This document shows, one piece after another, positions 26,003 to 35,021 of a stretch of DNA of 62,348 bases (the first letter of the stretch is position 1; each line of letters opens with the position of its first letter). The stretch covers positions 1-62,348 of the forward strand of contig JAJQEC010000067.1 in the NCBI GenBank assembly GCA_021201815.1, written 5' to 3'. Source of the stretch: Candidatus Azobacteroides sp. (GTDB taxonomy: Bacteria > Bacteroidota > Bacteroidia > Bacteroidales > WRGA01). The position numbers and the translations under genes were made by a program. Under the pieces are notes generated by a model. It made no database searches, was not told the origin of the DNA, and saw nothing but the letters and a program-made list of their open reading frames with translations.

Positions 26003-27127
26003 TTATAGGTTATCAATTGTTTCCATATATTTTTGTGCTGTTTTTTCCCAGGAAAATTGGTTAGCAATTTCTACCAGTTTCTTTTTATCTGTTTTTTTTA
26101 TTTCATTCATTCTGGAAACGATGATTTCAGGATGTTGCAGCTCTGCTTCTGATATTTTAATATCGTACCCCTGAGCCAGTTCGTCGTTTACTAAATTTTC
26201 CGAATTTGTAATGACAGGGCATCCTTGTAGGAACGATTCTAAAATCGGAAAACCAAAACCTTCGAATGCGGAGAAAAAAATGGTTGCTGTAGCTTGGCGG
26301 TATAAGTTGTGTAACTCCATTTCTTCTACATATCCAAGGTATTTTACTCCGTTTAGTTTTTCTGCCTGTTCAATGAACTCCATACCATCTTTACGACAGA
26401 ATTCATTCATTCCTCCGACAATTTTCAATTGGTATTCCGGATATTGTTGTTGATATATTTCAAATATTTTTAAAGCCTCATATAATCTTTTTCCTTTTGG
26501 GTCTACCCGGCCGACAATTAAAAAGTAAGGTTGTACTTCTGTAGTACCGAAAATATCAACTCTTTTGTGCACATCAATTCCATTATGAATCACCCGCACT
26601 TTATTTTTTAAATCCGCTATCGGGAAATGACGGGATAACTGATCATGAACAAATCCGGAAATTACGACAATTCTTCGTGCTTTTTTTATGACACGCCTGA
26701 TCATGGTTTTTCTGAACCACGTCCGTATGTAACCGAATTTGTTTACCATATCAAATTCGTTGATGTCATGAACAATAGAGGTGGCGTTGTTTATTCCGTT
26801 ACCAATAATGGAATCCGCTAAATAAAGGACAGAATCCGATTCTTTTACATACACATTCTTATTAAACTTGTACAAAAAGTATATTTTTGAAGGAAAAGAA
26901 CTTTCAAGATCCGGATGAGTAATGATATTATCAATGGGGAGGGATTGTATTTCAGGAGAATTTGTGAGTACATTTTTATTAGTGACAAAATTAATGGTAT
27001 AGTTCTTATTCTTCAATAAGGATACCAGATTAGGTAGTAATTTTTCTATAAATACTCCTACTCCTAATTTAGGACCAAAATACACTCCGACAATAGTGAT
27101 TGTTTTTTTTTTATTTTCTTTATTCAT
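26003..27127 (-). CDS. GT4-type glycosyltransferase
   Basis: A 374-residue cytoplasmic enzyme of the GT-B fold. The N-terminal domain begins ITIVGVYFGPKLGVGVFIEKL; the C-terminal glycosyltransferase-1 domain (about 190-360) has FLIVGRVDPKGKRLYEAL and the EX7E motif EGFGFPILE. It adds a sugar from a nucleotide donor to a lipid-linked chain. It is last in the polysaccharide locus and is separated from wzi by about 700 bases of repeats with its own consensus promoter, so it may be expressed independently. Confidence 0.9.
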   Translation of the reverse strand: MNKENKKKTITIVGVYFGPKLGVGVFIEKLLPNLVSLLKNKNYTINFVTNKNVLTNSPEIQSLPIDNIITHPDLESSFPSKIYFLYKFNKNVYVKESDSVLYLADSIIGNGINNATSIVHDINEFDMVNKFGYIRTWFRKTMIRRVIKKARRIVVISGFVHDQLSRHFPIADLKNKVRVIHNGIDVHKRVDIFGTTEVQPYFLIVGRVDPKGKRLYEALKIFEIYQQQYPEYQLKIVGGMNEFCRKDGMEFIEQAEKLNGVKYLGYVEEMELHNLYRQATATIFFSAFEGFGFPILESFLQGCPVITNSENLVNDELAQGYDIKISEAELQHPEIIVSRMNEIKKTDKKKLVEIANQFSWEKTAQKYMETIDNL

Positions 27128-27465
27128 CCTTTTTTAGAATTTAATTTTGTAATTAAAGTTCGCTGAATTTTATACAGCGAGATAATTTCTTTATCCAGGG
27201 GTGATCTTCAGAATATTTCATAGTCTTCGGATAATTTGTTTGTTGACCTCTGCCAGCTTTTATAAAACCTCTGCGGCTATGGATATTTTATCTCATTACC
27301 GCAACGAAGGGTCTATGATTAGGCCGCCTGTATGAATCATACCGGTTTTATTAACAAATGTGTCAGGGGATTACCGCATCAGGAGCAGATACCGGCGGAA
27401 GCATATCATAAGGGGATCATTCACCAACCTTTGAGAATTTTACTTCATGATACTTCGTTTTGATA

Positions 27466-27496
27466 CAAATGTAAGATATTTCATTCTGCCTTCCAA
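27466..27496 (-). promoter_or_regulatory. Consensus promoter of the distal glycosyltransferase gene
   Basis: On the - strand TTG (27494-27496), 20 bases, then TACATTTG (27466-27473): a full match to the Bacteroides TTG-N19-21-TAnnTTTG consensus. The leader would be about 330 bases. Confidence 0.6.
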
Positions 27497-27573
27497 GAAA
27501 ACAAAGGTTAAATATAGCTTGACGTTATTGGGGAATGTGCCAATGTGATAATTTGCCAATATGATAATGTGCC

Positions 27574-27823
27574 AATGTGCCAATAAGATAGCATGGTAAT
27601 ATTCTATTATGTATTGCTATCCCACTGCCAAGCCACGTAGTGGCGCCACATCATTAGCCGTGCTGCCTCAGCCCACGGAATTTAAATGGACGACATAGAT
27701 GAATATGACAATGTGCTAATAAGATAGCATGGTAATATTCTATTATGTATTGCTATCCCACCGACAAACCACGTAGTGGCGCCATATCATTAGTCGTGCT
27801 ACCTCAGCCCATGGCTTCGGCAT
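27574..27823. repeat. 136-bp tandem duplication with REP-like elements (copies 3 and 4)
   Basis: Unit 1 (27574-27709) and unit 2 (27710-about 27823) both run AATGTGC-C/T-AATAAGATAGCATGGTAATATTC, GTATTGCTATCCCAC, then the hairpin CCACGTAGTGG and a second imperfect hairpin from GCCGTG/GTCGTG to CCCACGG/CCCATGG. They differ by scattered single bases. The second copy stops just before the wzi stop codon. Confidence 0.85.
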
Positions 27824-29338
27824 TTATTTTATATGAATAATCCCTCTTTTAGTAATAGTAATACCTGCGCCCCAGCTATCTTCATCAAAAAACTCCCCTT
27901 TGTTAAAACCCAGGGATAGTTTTAATTCCAACTCTTTTATTTTCTCGGAATTCCAATCATATATTAATTCTAAATTAGATGCAAAACCGGTTCTGGTATT
28001 AATATAAGGAACATAATATCTTCCCCAGGTTTCTCCTGTTGTTGCCAGTAAGCGATAAGAAAAATCCGGAGTGAAATAGCCTTCAACACCCAGATGAAAA
28101 GCAATGATCCGGTTGCTTTTAAAATTCAAGTGTCCGTCCCGGTTATATTCCGGGGATAAGAAAAGAGGAGTGCCAAGTGTTCTTCCGAAGTAGGAGGGAC
28201 CCTGTACATAATCCACGTTATTATAATAATTATCATTTCCGTTTCCTTTGGATTTGAGGTGGGAATGCTCCTCATCCATTGTAATATTAAAATGAACCGG
28301 TCCTGTCTGATGTTTTGTGTAAATATATTCGAAGACTGCTTTTGAAATTATGTTTTTTTTATTTACCTGATATTGTATACCCAGGAGGTTATCCCAATAA
28401 TTTTCAAATACCATTCCGGAACCATCCTCGTAAAAATGTTGCACGTAAGCGCTTAGTATCCGGTCCGGATTTAATTTATATTCAAGTTTGAAAAGATACG
28501 CACCCCAGTGGGAGCCTGCGGCATATGCCTGATCTGCTTCAGAAGAAGAACTTCTTCCTTCTTTTGCTATTAGCACGCGCATGAAGTCACTCAGGCCATG
28601 AGGCTGGGAAGTTTTTGAATATTCATTGTTTACAGCATCATATCTGTAGATTTCTCCTCCCCATTGTGCTCTGTGGTCCATGCCGACAGTAAATTGTAAC
28701 TTATTTCTGGTTTCTATATTGCCGAATCGGAAATAGATTGATTTAAAGTGAGAGAGGACATTTTTTGTATAATTTCTGTTTTGTTCTCTCGCAGTATTTT
28801 CCATCCACTTGCCATCCATAAATTTGCCGACTGAAAAATTACCTTTTATGTAAAAATTTCCTTTTGAATGAGGTACGAGTATAAATTCAGGAATGCTGAT
28901 TCTTATTTCAGGAATCGGACGGCTATTATTGGAAAAGACAAAATCTCCCGAACTCAGGTTTTTATCCAGCAGTGATAAATAATCTTCTTTGCTACCGATA
29001 TTTAAGCGGAAGAAACGCCAGTTTAATTCTCCGTAGAGTTGTTGTATCCATGCTGTATTATAACTGTGAGAAGTGGAAATTGCCAGATCCATTCCGGCGT
29101 TGAAAGACCAATCCTGATTTAATTCCTGCTTATAAAAAGTCCCGCCCCGCAGGTATCCATTATCTGATTTCAGAGGAACCATTCCCCAGTTATGGTATAA
29201 CATCCAGAAAGGAGTATGGTCACCGGTAGCCACGGACCCGAAAGTTTCAATCCGGTAGTCCAGGTGTTTTTGTTGCGCAAAAAGTCCCGGTAAGAAACCT
29301 AAGTACAGGAGGAGACTAACGATATATATTTTTTCCAT
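27824..29338 (-). CDS. Wzi family capsule assembly outer-membrane protein
   Basis: A 504-residue outer-membrane barrel. Signal peptide (cleavage near GLFAQ), then the family opening YRIETFGSVATGDHTPFWM and alternating beta strands through to the end. Wzi-type proteins help attach capsular polysaccharide to the cell surface; in Bacteroidetes they occur in polysaccharide loci. Here it lies at the distal end of the Wza/Wzc/Wzx/Wzy locus, directly after a small lipoprotein (1-base gap). Confidence 0.85.
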   Translation of the reverse strand: MEKIYIVSLLLYLGFLPGLFAQQKHLDYRIETFGSVATGDHTPFWMLYHNWGMVPLKSDNGYLRGGTFYKQELNQDWSFNAGMDLAISTSHSYNTAWIQQLYGELNWRFFRLNIGSKEDYLSLLDKNLSSGDFVFSNNSRPIPEIRISIPEFILVPHSKGNFYIKGNFSVGKFMDGKWMENTAREQNRNYTKNVLSHFKSIYFRFGNIETRNKLQFTVGMDHRAQWGGEIYRYDAVNNEYSKTSQPHGLSDFMRVLIAKEGRSSSSEADQAYAAGSHWGAYLFKLEYKLNPDRILSAYVQHFYEDGSGMVFENYWDNLLGIQYQVNKKNIISKAVFEYIYTKHQTGPVHFNITMDEEHSHLKSKGNGNDNYYNNVDYVQGPSYFGRTLGTPLFLSPEYNRDGHLNFKSNRIIAFHLGVEGYFTPDFSYRLLATTGETWGRYYVPYINTRTGFASNLELIYDWNSEKIKELELKLSLGFNKGEFFDEDSWGAGITITKRGIIHIK

Positions 29339-29339
29339 A

Positions 29340-29771
29340 TCAATACTTTTTGAAAAAATAAGTCTTTTTATTATCAGAGAGTGTCATGTGCTTATTATTT
29401 ATATCCGTTATTTCAAAATAGTTGAAATAGTCACTCCATCCCGAATGCTTCAGGAAATCGCCGTTTATATTTTTGTAAACGCCGTTTTCATGCCTTGTGG
29501 TATCCATTGAGATTAATAATTGATCTTCGGAAGGAAAATAGATATATCCGCTGGAAGTAATACTTTCTATAGAAGAATTAGGAATTAATATAGTAAATGA
29601 AAATATGGTCCCTCGCTGGAAATTATAAAATACAGTGTCAACCGGAAAGATTTCTCCCTTTTCTTCTATGCTTTTTAACTGCCACTGTCCGTTTATTTTA
29701 GAATCAATATCCTCAGAACATGAAACACACATCCAGGCGCTTATTAAGAAAAGAAAAATAGTTTGTTTCAT
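29340..29771 (-). CDS. Lipocalin-like small lipoprotein
   Basis: A 143-residue lipoprotein with lipobox CVSC (Cys18) followed by SEDIDSKINGQWQLKSIEEKG. The INGQW...LKS opening and predicted all-beta body resemble lipocalin-like (DUF4923/5004-type) domains of Bacteroidetes. It is 1 base from wzi and probably functions with it in the envelope. Exact role unknown. Confidence 0.7.
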   Translation of the reverse strand: MKQTIFLFLISAWMCVSCSEDIDSKINGQWQLKSIEEKGEIFPVDTVFYNFQRGTIFSFTILIPNSSIESITSSGYIYFPSEDQLLISMDTTRHENGVYKNINGDFLKHSGWSDYFNYFEITDINNKHMTLSDNKKTYFFKKY

Positions 29772-30074
29772 AAAGATATGTTTTGTTTATTTTTTTATCG
29801 GGATTTTGTTGCCCTTTTCCATAATTTCTGACGGATACGTTATCGCAAAAATTCTGCTGCATACAAAAGGGATTCGATTTGAGCTTTATTAAAGTTGAGA
29901 TCTTGTTTTCATTTAGCTTTAGCCGGTTTTAGTTTTCCCATTCTTATTTCTTATGGTTCCTTTCCGGTTGTGCCCTGCTGCTGGTCAGAGTCACACATAT
30001 ATTCCGACCGGCTTTCCATAGTCCTCGTTAACTACTGATGCAATACCTTCTTAAAATGAGTATATATGTTGCAT
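29772..30074. other. Intergenic region, nothing recognised
   Basis: 303 A/T-rich bases between the lipoprotein and the preceding glycosyltransferase. No gene, strong hairpin or clear promoter box was seen. A + strand frame partly overlapping the lipoprotein is a shadow. Confidence 0.4.
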
Positions 30075-31121
30075 TCAACAAATTCTCTTTATTTCATTTG
30101 CCATATTTTTACCATATTGAAGCAGAGTATGTGTTGTCAAATAAGTTTCTCTGGCGTTTTTTGCCAGGCTGTCATATAATTCCTTATTCCCGTATATCCG
30201 GTTAACAGCAGATAAAAGTTCTTCTTTTGTTTTGTTTACAATCAAGCCGTTTATTCCATCTTTTACATAGTCGTCAGCCAGGCAACTGGGCCTGTTGATG
30301 ATTACCGGTTTCGAAAAAGACATTCCCCGTACCAGTACTGTATCTCCGGAGGCCACTGAACCTATGAGTATAGGAATTACCATACACTTACAGTATTTTA
30401 TGTATTTATAGGTATCATAATCCCATACATTATTCAGGATGGTGATATTGGAGGGAAGATCCGGATAAGTAAGTTCATCACAAATAATAATCAGATGATA
30501 AGTTGTGTCCTTGAAACTTTTAATAAGCCACTCCCAGTCCCGGTTGCTTCTTCCTAATGAAAGAATGTAATCTGTTTTCTCCAGTGTTTCATCATGAATG
30601 GGAAAAGAGGTGGCATCGTGTACACTGAAAGGGATAAATTTAATTTTTTTTGAATCGATTCCCAAGGTATTGACACAATAGTTGGAATTGGTTTCAGAAG
30701 CACTTATATACAGGTCGATGTAGTCGCTGGTTATGATATACCTGAACCAACGAAAATATATTTTCCCGATAAAGCTGTTTTTAGGTTTGTAAATTAAATT
30801 TTTAATGATAACAATGTTTCTTTTTTTTACATGAAATATGCGGCAATAGAATGCGAAGATGATCCCATAGAAAGCTTGCCAACAGATAATTTTGTCATAT
30901 TTATTACGGGTTAAAAAAATCAGAAATGAATAATAAAAGTATTTAATATATCGCAGTATATTTGTCAGAGAAGTTCTCCCCTGATTACTCACGTATGATT
31001 TTACCAGCCAGGATTCGTTACTTTCTTCTTCCAGACCTTTTACAAAATCCCAGTCTTTTTCCAACGGCATATCAATGAATACAATATTTCTTTTATGGAT
31101 TTTTTTATCTTTTCCTTCCAT
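30075..31121 (-). CDS. Glycosyltransferase, GT4-like
   Basis: A 348-residue GT-B-like protein. The N-terminal half has a hydrophobic patch (IKYFYYSFLIFLTRN) that may attach it to the membrane. The C-terminal domain has YILSLGRSNRDWEWLIKSF and the donor-site region SGDTVLVRGMSFSKPVI, in which the usual EX7E glutamates are not conserved, followed by the DGINGLIV segment seen in GT4 enzymes. Acceptor and donor are unknown. It is in the polysaccharide locus between two other GT genes. Confidence 0.75.
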   Translation of the reverse strand: MEGKDKKIHKRNIVFIDMPLEKDWDFVKGLEEESNESWLVKSYVSNQGRTSLTNILRYIKYFYYSFLIFLTRNKYDKIICWQAFYGIIFAFYCRIFHVKKRNIVIIKNLIYKPKNSFIGKIYFRWFRYIITSDYIDLYISASETNSNYCVNTLGIDSKKIKFIPFSVHDATSFPIHDETLEKTDYILSLGRSNRDWEWLIKSFKDTTYHLIIICDELTYPDLPSNITILNNVWDYDTYKYIKYCKCMVIPILIGSVASGDTVLVRGMSFSKPVIINRPSCLADDYVKDGINGLIVNKTKEELLSAVNRIYGNKELYDSLAKNARETYLTTHTLLQYGKNMANEIKRIC

Positions 31122-31311
31122 CTTATATGCTATGTCTTTTACCTGTGACTACTACTTATTTTTTCATCCTGTTTTTCTCCTGAAAACTTATTTTGTAAGG
31201 AGAAAGCTATTTTTTTATCCTCTTTCTCTGCAGGAGATCTATGCCAATAAAGTCTGCTCTTTTTTTAGTTCCATTTTGTAAATCCGGTTTCTGCACTAAG
31301 AGGAATGAAAT

Positions 31312-32472
31312 TTATTTACAGGAAGTATTTTCCTTTATTACTTCTCTGAAAAGATTATTCCATTCTTTCATAATAGTATCCGGCAAAAACTCAGTGGCTT
31401 TATCTTTTGCTTTCCTGCTCATTTTTATTCTTAGTTCTTCATCATGAATTAATATCCGGATTTTTTCAGCCAATAATTGTATATTTCCGTTTTCTACCAA
31501 AAATCCGTTCTCCTCTTCCTCTATCACTTCGGATGGTCCATGAGGACACGCGAAGGATATGCAGGGAAGCCCGCACGAAATTGCTTCCAACAATACCATT
31601 GGGAAACCTTCATACCGGGAACTCATTACATAAATAGAACTGTTTAAATACTCTTTTATTATATCTTTTTCTGAAGGATTTATTTTTACCGAATCTTCAA
31701 CCTTTTTTTCCTTTATCAGGTTTTGTAGGTTTTCCAGCTCTTCCCCTCCTCCAAAAATATCTAATTGCCATCCGTTAACCTCGTTTTTTATTATACTCCA
31801 GGCACGGATTAATAAATCATACCCCTTTTGATGCGTTAATCTTCCGACACTGATGACTCTTTTTATTGTTGGATCTGCTGATTTTTGAGTATGAAAAGGC
31901 AATGGATTATAAATTTGTGTTACGTTGGATAAATTTTTCCAGTTTTTAAGATCTTCTTTCGTCAGAACAACAAATTTGTCATATTTTTTTACAAAAGAAC
32001 GTTTCCTTTTCCCTGCGAGCATAGAGAATTTTTTGAGGATAAAAGACTTCCGCTTATTTTTATTACCAATGGCAAGGGATTCTTTTGAAAAATGAATTTC
32101 ACCAATTTTTTTGCTTCTGTCATGAAGAGTGGGTAGAATGGTAAATTCATCCGTATAAGTTGATATAACTATATCTGCATTTAGTTTATAAAGTAACTTT
32201 TTTAATCTTTTTTTATGTTGGATTCTTTTTTTTATTTGTAAAATAATTTTCTTTAAAAAAGAATAGCCATACAACTCATTGTAAAAAATATTTAAATCAT
32301 AATGGGTTATTTTGGGTGAAAGTTCAAAATAACTTTTCCGTGTCCCCTGATCAGTCGTAATTATTATTACCTCATGTCCTGAATTTTCTGCCAGATAGTT
32401 TGCTTTAAAGCAAATTATTCTATCCATGCCACCGGTTTGGGAATAGTCTTTAATACAATATACAACCTTCAT
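31312..32472 (-). CDS. GT4 glycosyltransferase
   Basis: A 386-residue GT-B enzyme. N-terminal domain with the YSQTGGMDRIICFKANYLAE glycine loop. The C-terminal domain contains RVISVGRLTHQKGYDLLIRAW, the EX7E motif EGFPMVLLE, then CGLPCISFACPHGPSEVI and ENGFLV. It is close in type to the enzymes that transfer galactose or N-acetylgalactosamine in capsule repeat units, but specificity cannot be read. It precedes the GT at 30075 in transcription order. Confidence 0.92.
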   Translation of the reverse strand: MKVVYCIKDYSQTGGMDRIICFKANYLAENSGHEVIIITTDQGTRKSYFELSPKITHYDLNIFYNELYGYSFLKKIILQIKKRIQHKKRLKKLLYKLNADIVISTYTDEFTILPTLHDRSKKIGEIHFSKESLAIGNKNKRKSFILKKFSMLAGKRKRSFVKKYDKFVVLTKEDLKNWKNLSNVTQIYNPLPFHTQKSADPTIKRVISVGRLTHQKGYDLLIRAWSIIKNEVNGWQLDIFGGGEELENLQNLIKEKKVEDSVKINPSEKDIIKEYLNSSIYVMSSRYEGFPMVLLEAISCGLPCISFACPHGPSEVIEEEENGFLVENGNIQLLAEKIRILIHDEELRIKMSRKAKDKATEFLPDTIMKEWNNLFREVIKENTSCK

Positions 32473-32784
32473 TTTTATTATTTCTTGCTGTGTTTTAATA
32501 TAAAATTATCCTGCTACCGGAAGTAATTTTTGCGAAGGAATTTTTCTGTTCATGTCAATACCGGTTATTTTTATTTCAAAAATTTATAAGAAAACATATC
32601 TTTTTAGTTTACTTTTCATAGATTTCTTTGTGTATGCCATATCAGAGTAAAATATTATTTTCAAAGATACAGCATTAATTCGAAAATGAGTGGATCTTAT
32701 TTCATAAAGAATGAATGGATATTGCGGATGTTTTTTATGGTTTTGGTATGTGAAAAGTTTATTTCTGATATCTGGATTGTTCTT
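32473..32784. other. Intergenic region, nothing recognised
   Basis: 312 A/T-rich bases between two glycosyltransferase genes of the same strand. No gene, terminator or perfect promoter box was seen. Confidence 0.4.
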
Positions 32785-33753
32785 CTAATCTTTTTGTATA
32801 TTTATTTGATCTAACATGTCTATTTTGCCTAAGACAGGCCAGAAAGTCCTTCGTAATTTTAATAAAGGGTAACCCCGGTATATCCATTTATTAAAAAGAT
32901 AGCTGAAATATATCTTTTTCCGGGATCTGAAAATATCTTTTTTTGTTAACAGATTTGTTCTTTTTTTTAATTCAAAATTTCTTATTTCAATTAATTTCTT
33001 TATTCTTTTTTGCATCGTTGAGTCGACAAGTGGCTGGAAATATTTTAATATAGCTATCTGCCCGTCAAACATATGTTTGATATCATTGCTGAAATTTTCT
33101 TCATGACGATTGATAATGAAAAGAGGTTTGTTTACGTAAAGAAATTTAATTTCCGGATATGATCGTGTGATATTCAGAATAGCGAACCAGTCGTCACATC
33201 CTCTGAATTCCGGGGAGACATCTATAAAAAGATCTTTGACTTCAATCTTTTTTTTATTTATAATCATAAGCCCTGGGGTCCATAAAACAAAATGTTGTTT
33301 TATCAATGATGTAAAAGTAATGTCCGGTTTTATGTAATATATTTTTCTGTAAGTGTTCTTATCTGCATGATATCGATACCCGTTAAATAGTATAAAGTGA
33401 TACGGATCACCTGCCAGAGATTCCAGTTCCCGGAAATAATTATAATTCACCTGATCATCCTGGTCAATAAACGTTACAAAGTCATACTGACTGATATCCA
33501 GCCCTTTATTTCTGGAATATGCCACGCCTGAGTTTTTTTCATTTATTGAAATTCTCAAATTTGGCATATTAGGATAAAGGGTATCTATTTTACGATCATT
33601 TGACAGGTATTCTTCCGGAGAATCTATAATAATAATAAGTTCATACGTTATCTTTTTTTGAGACCGGTTGTAAGAATCTATAATACTATTCATACAATCG
33701 GAGATGTATTTTTCACCCTTATAATAAGGAATAACTATAGAAAGATTATTCAT
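32785..33753 (-). CDS. GT2 family glycosyltransferase
   Basis: A 322-residue GT-A enzyme. N-terminal LSIVIPYYKGEKYISDCMNSI, acceptor/donor region GVAYSRNKGLDIS, and the metal-binding DQDD motif (TFIDQDDQ) at about residue 97. A basic tail with aromatic residues follows (RKKIYFSYLFNKWIYRGY). It overlaps the preceding gene by 8 bases, which indicates translational coupling. Sugar specificity unknown. Confidence 0.92.
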   Translation of the reverse strand: MNNLSIVIPYYKGEKYISDCMNSIIDSYNRSQKKITYELIIIIDSPEEYLSNDRKIDTLYPNMPNLRISINEKNSGVAYSRNKGLDISQYDFVTFIDQDDQVNYNYFRELESLAGDPYHFILFNGYRYHADKNTYRKIYYIKPDITFTSLIKQHFVLWTPGLMIINKKKIEVKDLFIDVSPEFRGCDDWFAILNITRSYPEIKFLYVNKPLFIINRHEENFSNDIKHMFDGQIAILKYFQPLVDSTMQKRIKKLIEIRNFELKKRTNLLTKKDIFRSRKKIYFSYLFNKWIYRGYPLLKLRRTFWPVLGKIDMLDQINIQKD

Positions 33754-35011
33754 TTTTTCCTAAGATATTGTTGTATAAGATCTGGCGTTTTTGAATCGCT
33801 TTATCGAATGAATATAATTCTTCAATCCGTTTTTTTGCGTTATCAATAACCTGTCGTTGCATCTTATCATTTTCAACAAGCTCTTTTACAGCCAGAATAA
33901 AATCATCGGAGGTATCTGCAATAAGACATTCTTCTTTATTTCTGAAATCAATTCCTTCTACTCCTATGGTTGTAGTTATAACAGGGACTCCCATGTTAGA
34001 AGCTTCGATTATTTTCATGCGGATTCCACTTCCGATGCGTATCGGAACAATCATAATACTATTTTTTAAGACATTTTCCAGATTTTCGACAAAACCACAA
34101 AAAATAACTTTTTCGGAAGAATACTTTTCAATCGTTTTTTTATCCCAGCTTCCGATTATATTTAATTTTATTTCTTTATGTGCTTTCTCAATAGCGGGGA
34201 AACAGGTTTCCAAAAACCATATTAATCCGTCTCTGTTTGGAAAATGGCTCCCACCACCTAAAAATGTCAGGATATTATTGAATTTATAAGGAGTATCTGT
34301 TTTTTTCAGGTCTCTGATTGATAAAGGAGAGGAGTATAGCTTATCTTCTTCCAGGTATGCAGAAATTATTTTTTTATCATTTTCGCTTAATAATACGACT
34401 TTATCGTAAAGCCTGAGCATTTTTATTTCATACGCTTTGATCTGTTCCATGAGAGCACTTAAGTAAGGATCATCAGGAAACAACGCATCAATTTCTCTTG
34501 AAAATTTTACGAATCTTAGCTCATGATGTATGAAAATAATAGGAATATCTACCTTTAGGAAAATCGGTAAAGAAATATTTCCATAGAATTCTACTTGTAT
34601 TAAGTCATAACTTTCTTTTTTTATTAAAGAACGGATGAAGTTTACAAAATCTGCATCACAAAGTTGTTCGGTTATCATAAAAGCATTTGAGGCGACCGGA
34701 CTGTGAAACCATGCCGAATGTGGAAACCATCTCTTTTTGATGACAGTAAAATAAAAATTTTGTAACCTGTAAAGCAAAGAATTTTTTATTCGTTCAATAT
34801 TACTTCTTCTGAAAGAATGAATTTTTACCTCAGGCCATTTTTCCTGCAGGATATTCTGGTTTTTTTTATCTTCTTTCTGATAAGATAGATAGGCAAGAGA
34901 AATATTGTAGCTGTTTTTGAAATGATTAACCATTTCAAAAACTCCGATGTGTCCTCCGGAATTTAAAGGATAAGGTAAAAAAGAAGATACGATAAGAATT
35001 CTTTTTTTCAT
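33746..35011 (-). CDS. GT4-like glycosyltransferase
   Basis: A 421-residue GT-B enzyme. N-terminal RILIVSSFLPYPLNSGGHIGVFEM; C-terminal domain with LTFLGGGSHFPNRDG and the donor region PIRIGSGIRMKIIEASNMG, in which only the second Glu of EX7E is kept, followed by PVITTTIGVEGI. This variant subfamily is frequent in exopolysaccharide loci. It lies between wzy (10-base gap) and the GT2 gene (overlap), so it is in the core operon. Confidence 0.88.
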   Translation of the reverse strand: MKKRILIVSSFLPYPLNSGGHIGVFEMVNHFKNSYNISLAYLSYQKEDKKNQNILQEKWPEVKIHSFRRSNIERIKNSLLYRLQNFYFTVIKKRWFPHSAWFHSPVASNAFMITEQLCDADFVNFIRSLIKKESYDLIQVEFYGNISLPIFLKVDIPIIFIHHELRFVKFSREIDALFPDDPYLSALMEQIKAYEIKMLRLYDKVVLLSENDKKIISAYLEEDKLYSSPLSIRDLKKTDTPYKFNNILTFLGGGSHFPNRDGLIWFLETCFPAIEKAHKEIKLNIIGSWDKKTIEKYSSEKVIFCGFVENLENVLKNSIMIVPIRIGSGIRMKIIEASNMGVPVITTTIGVEGIDFRNKEECLIADTSDDFILAVKELVENDKMQRQVIDNAKKRIEELYSFDKAIQKRQILYNNILGKNE

Positions 35012-35021
35012 CTGTTTATTT

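Larger units (their letters stand above)
27128..27823. other. Intergenic region: long leader plus tandem repeats
   Basis: No gene. 27128-27460 would be the leader of the glycosyltransferase transcript and contains TATGATT...AATCATA (27314-27341). 27530-27590 has short direct repeats of the type AATGTGCCAATGTGCC. 27574-27823 is a 136-bp tandem duplication carrying two REP-like elements. Confidence 0.65.
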
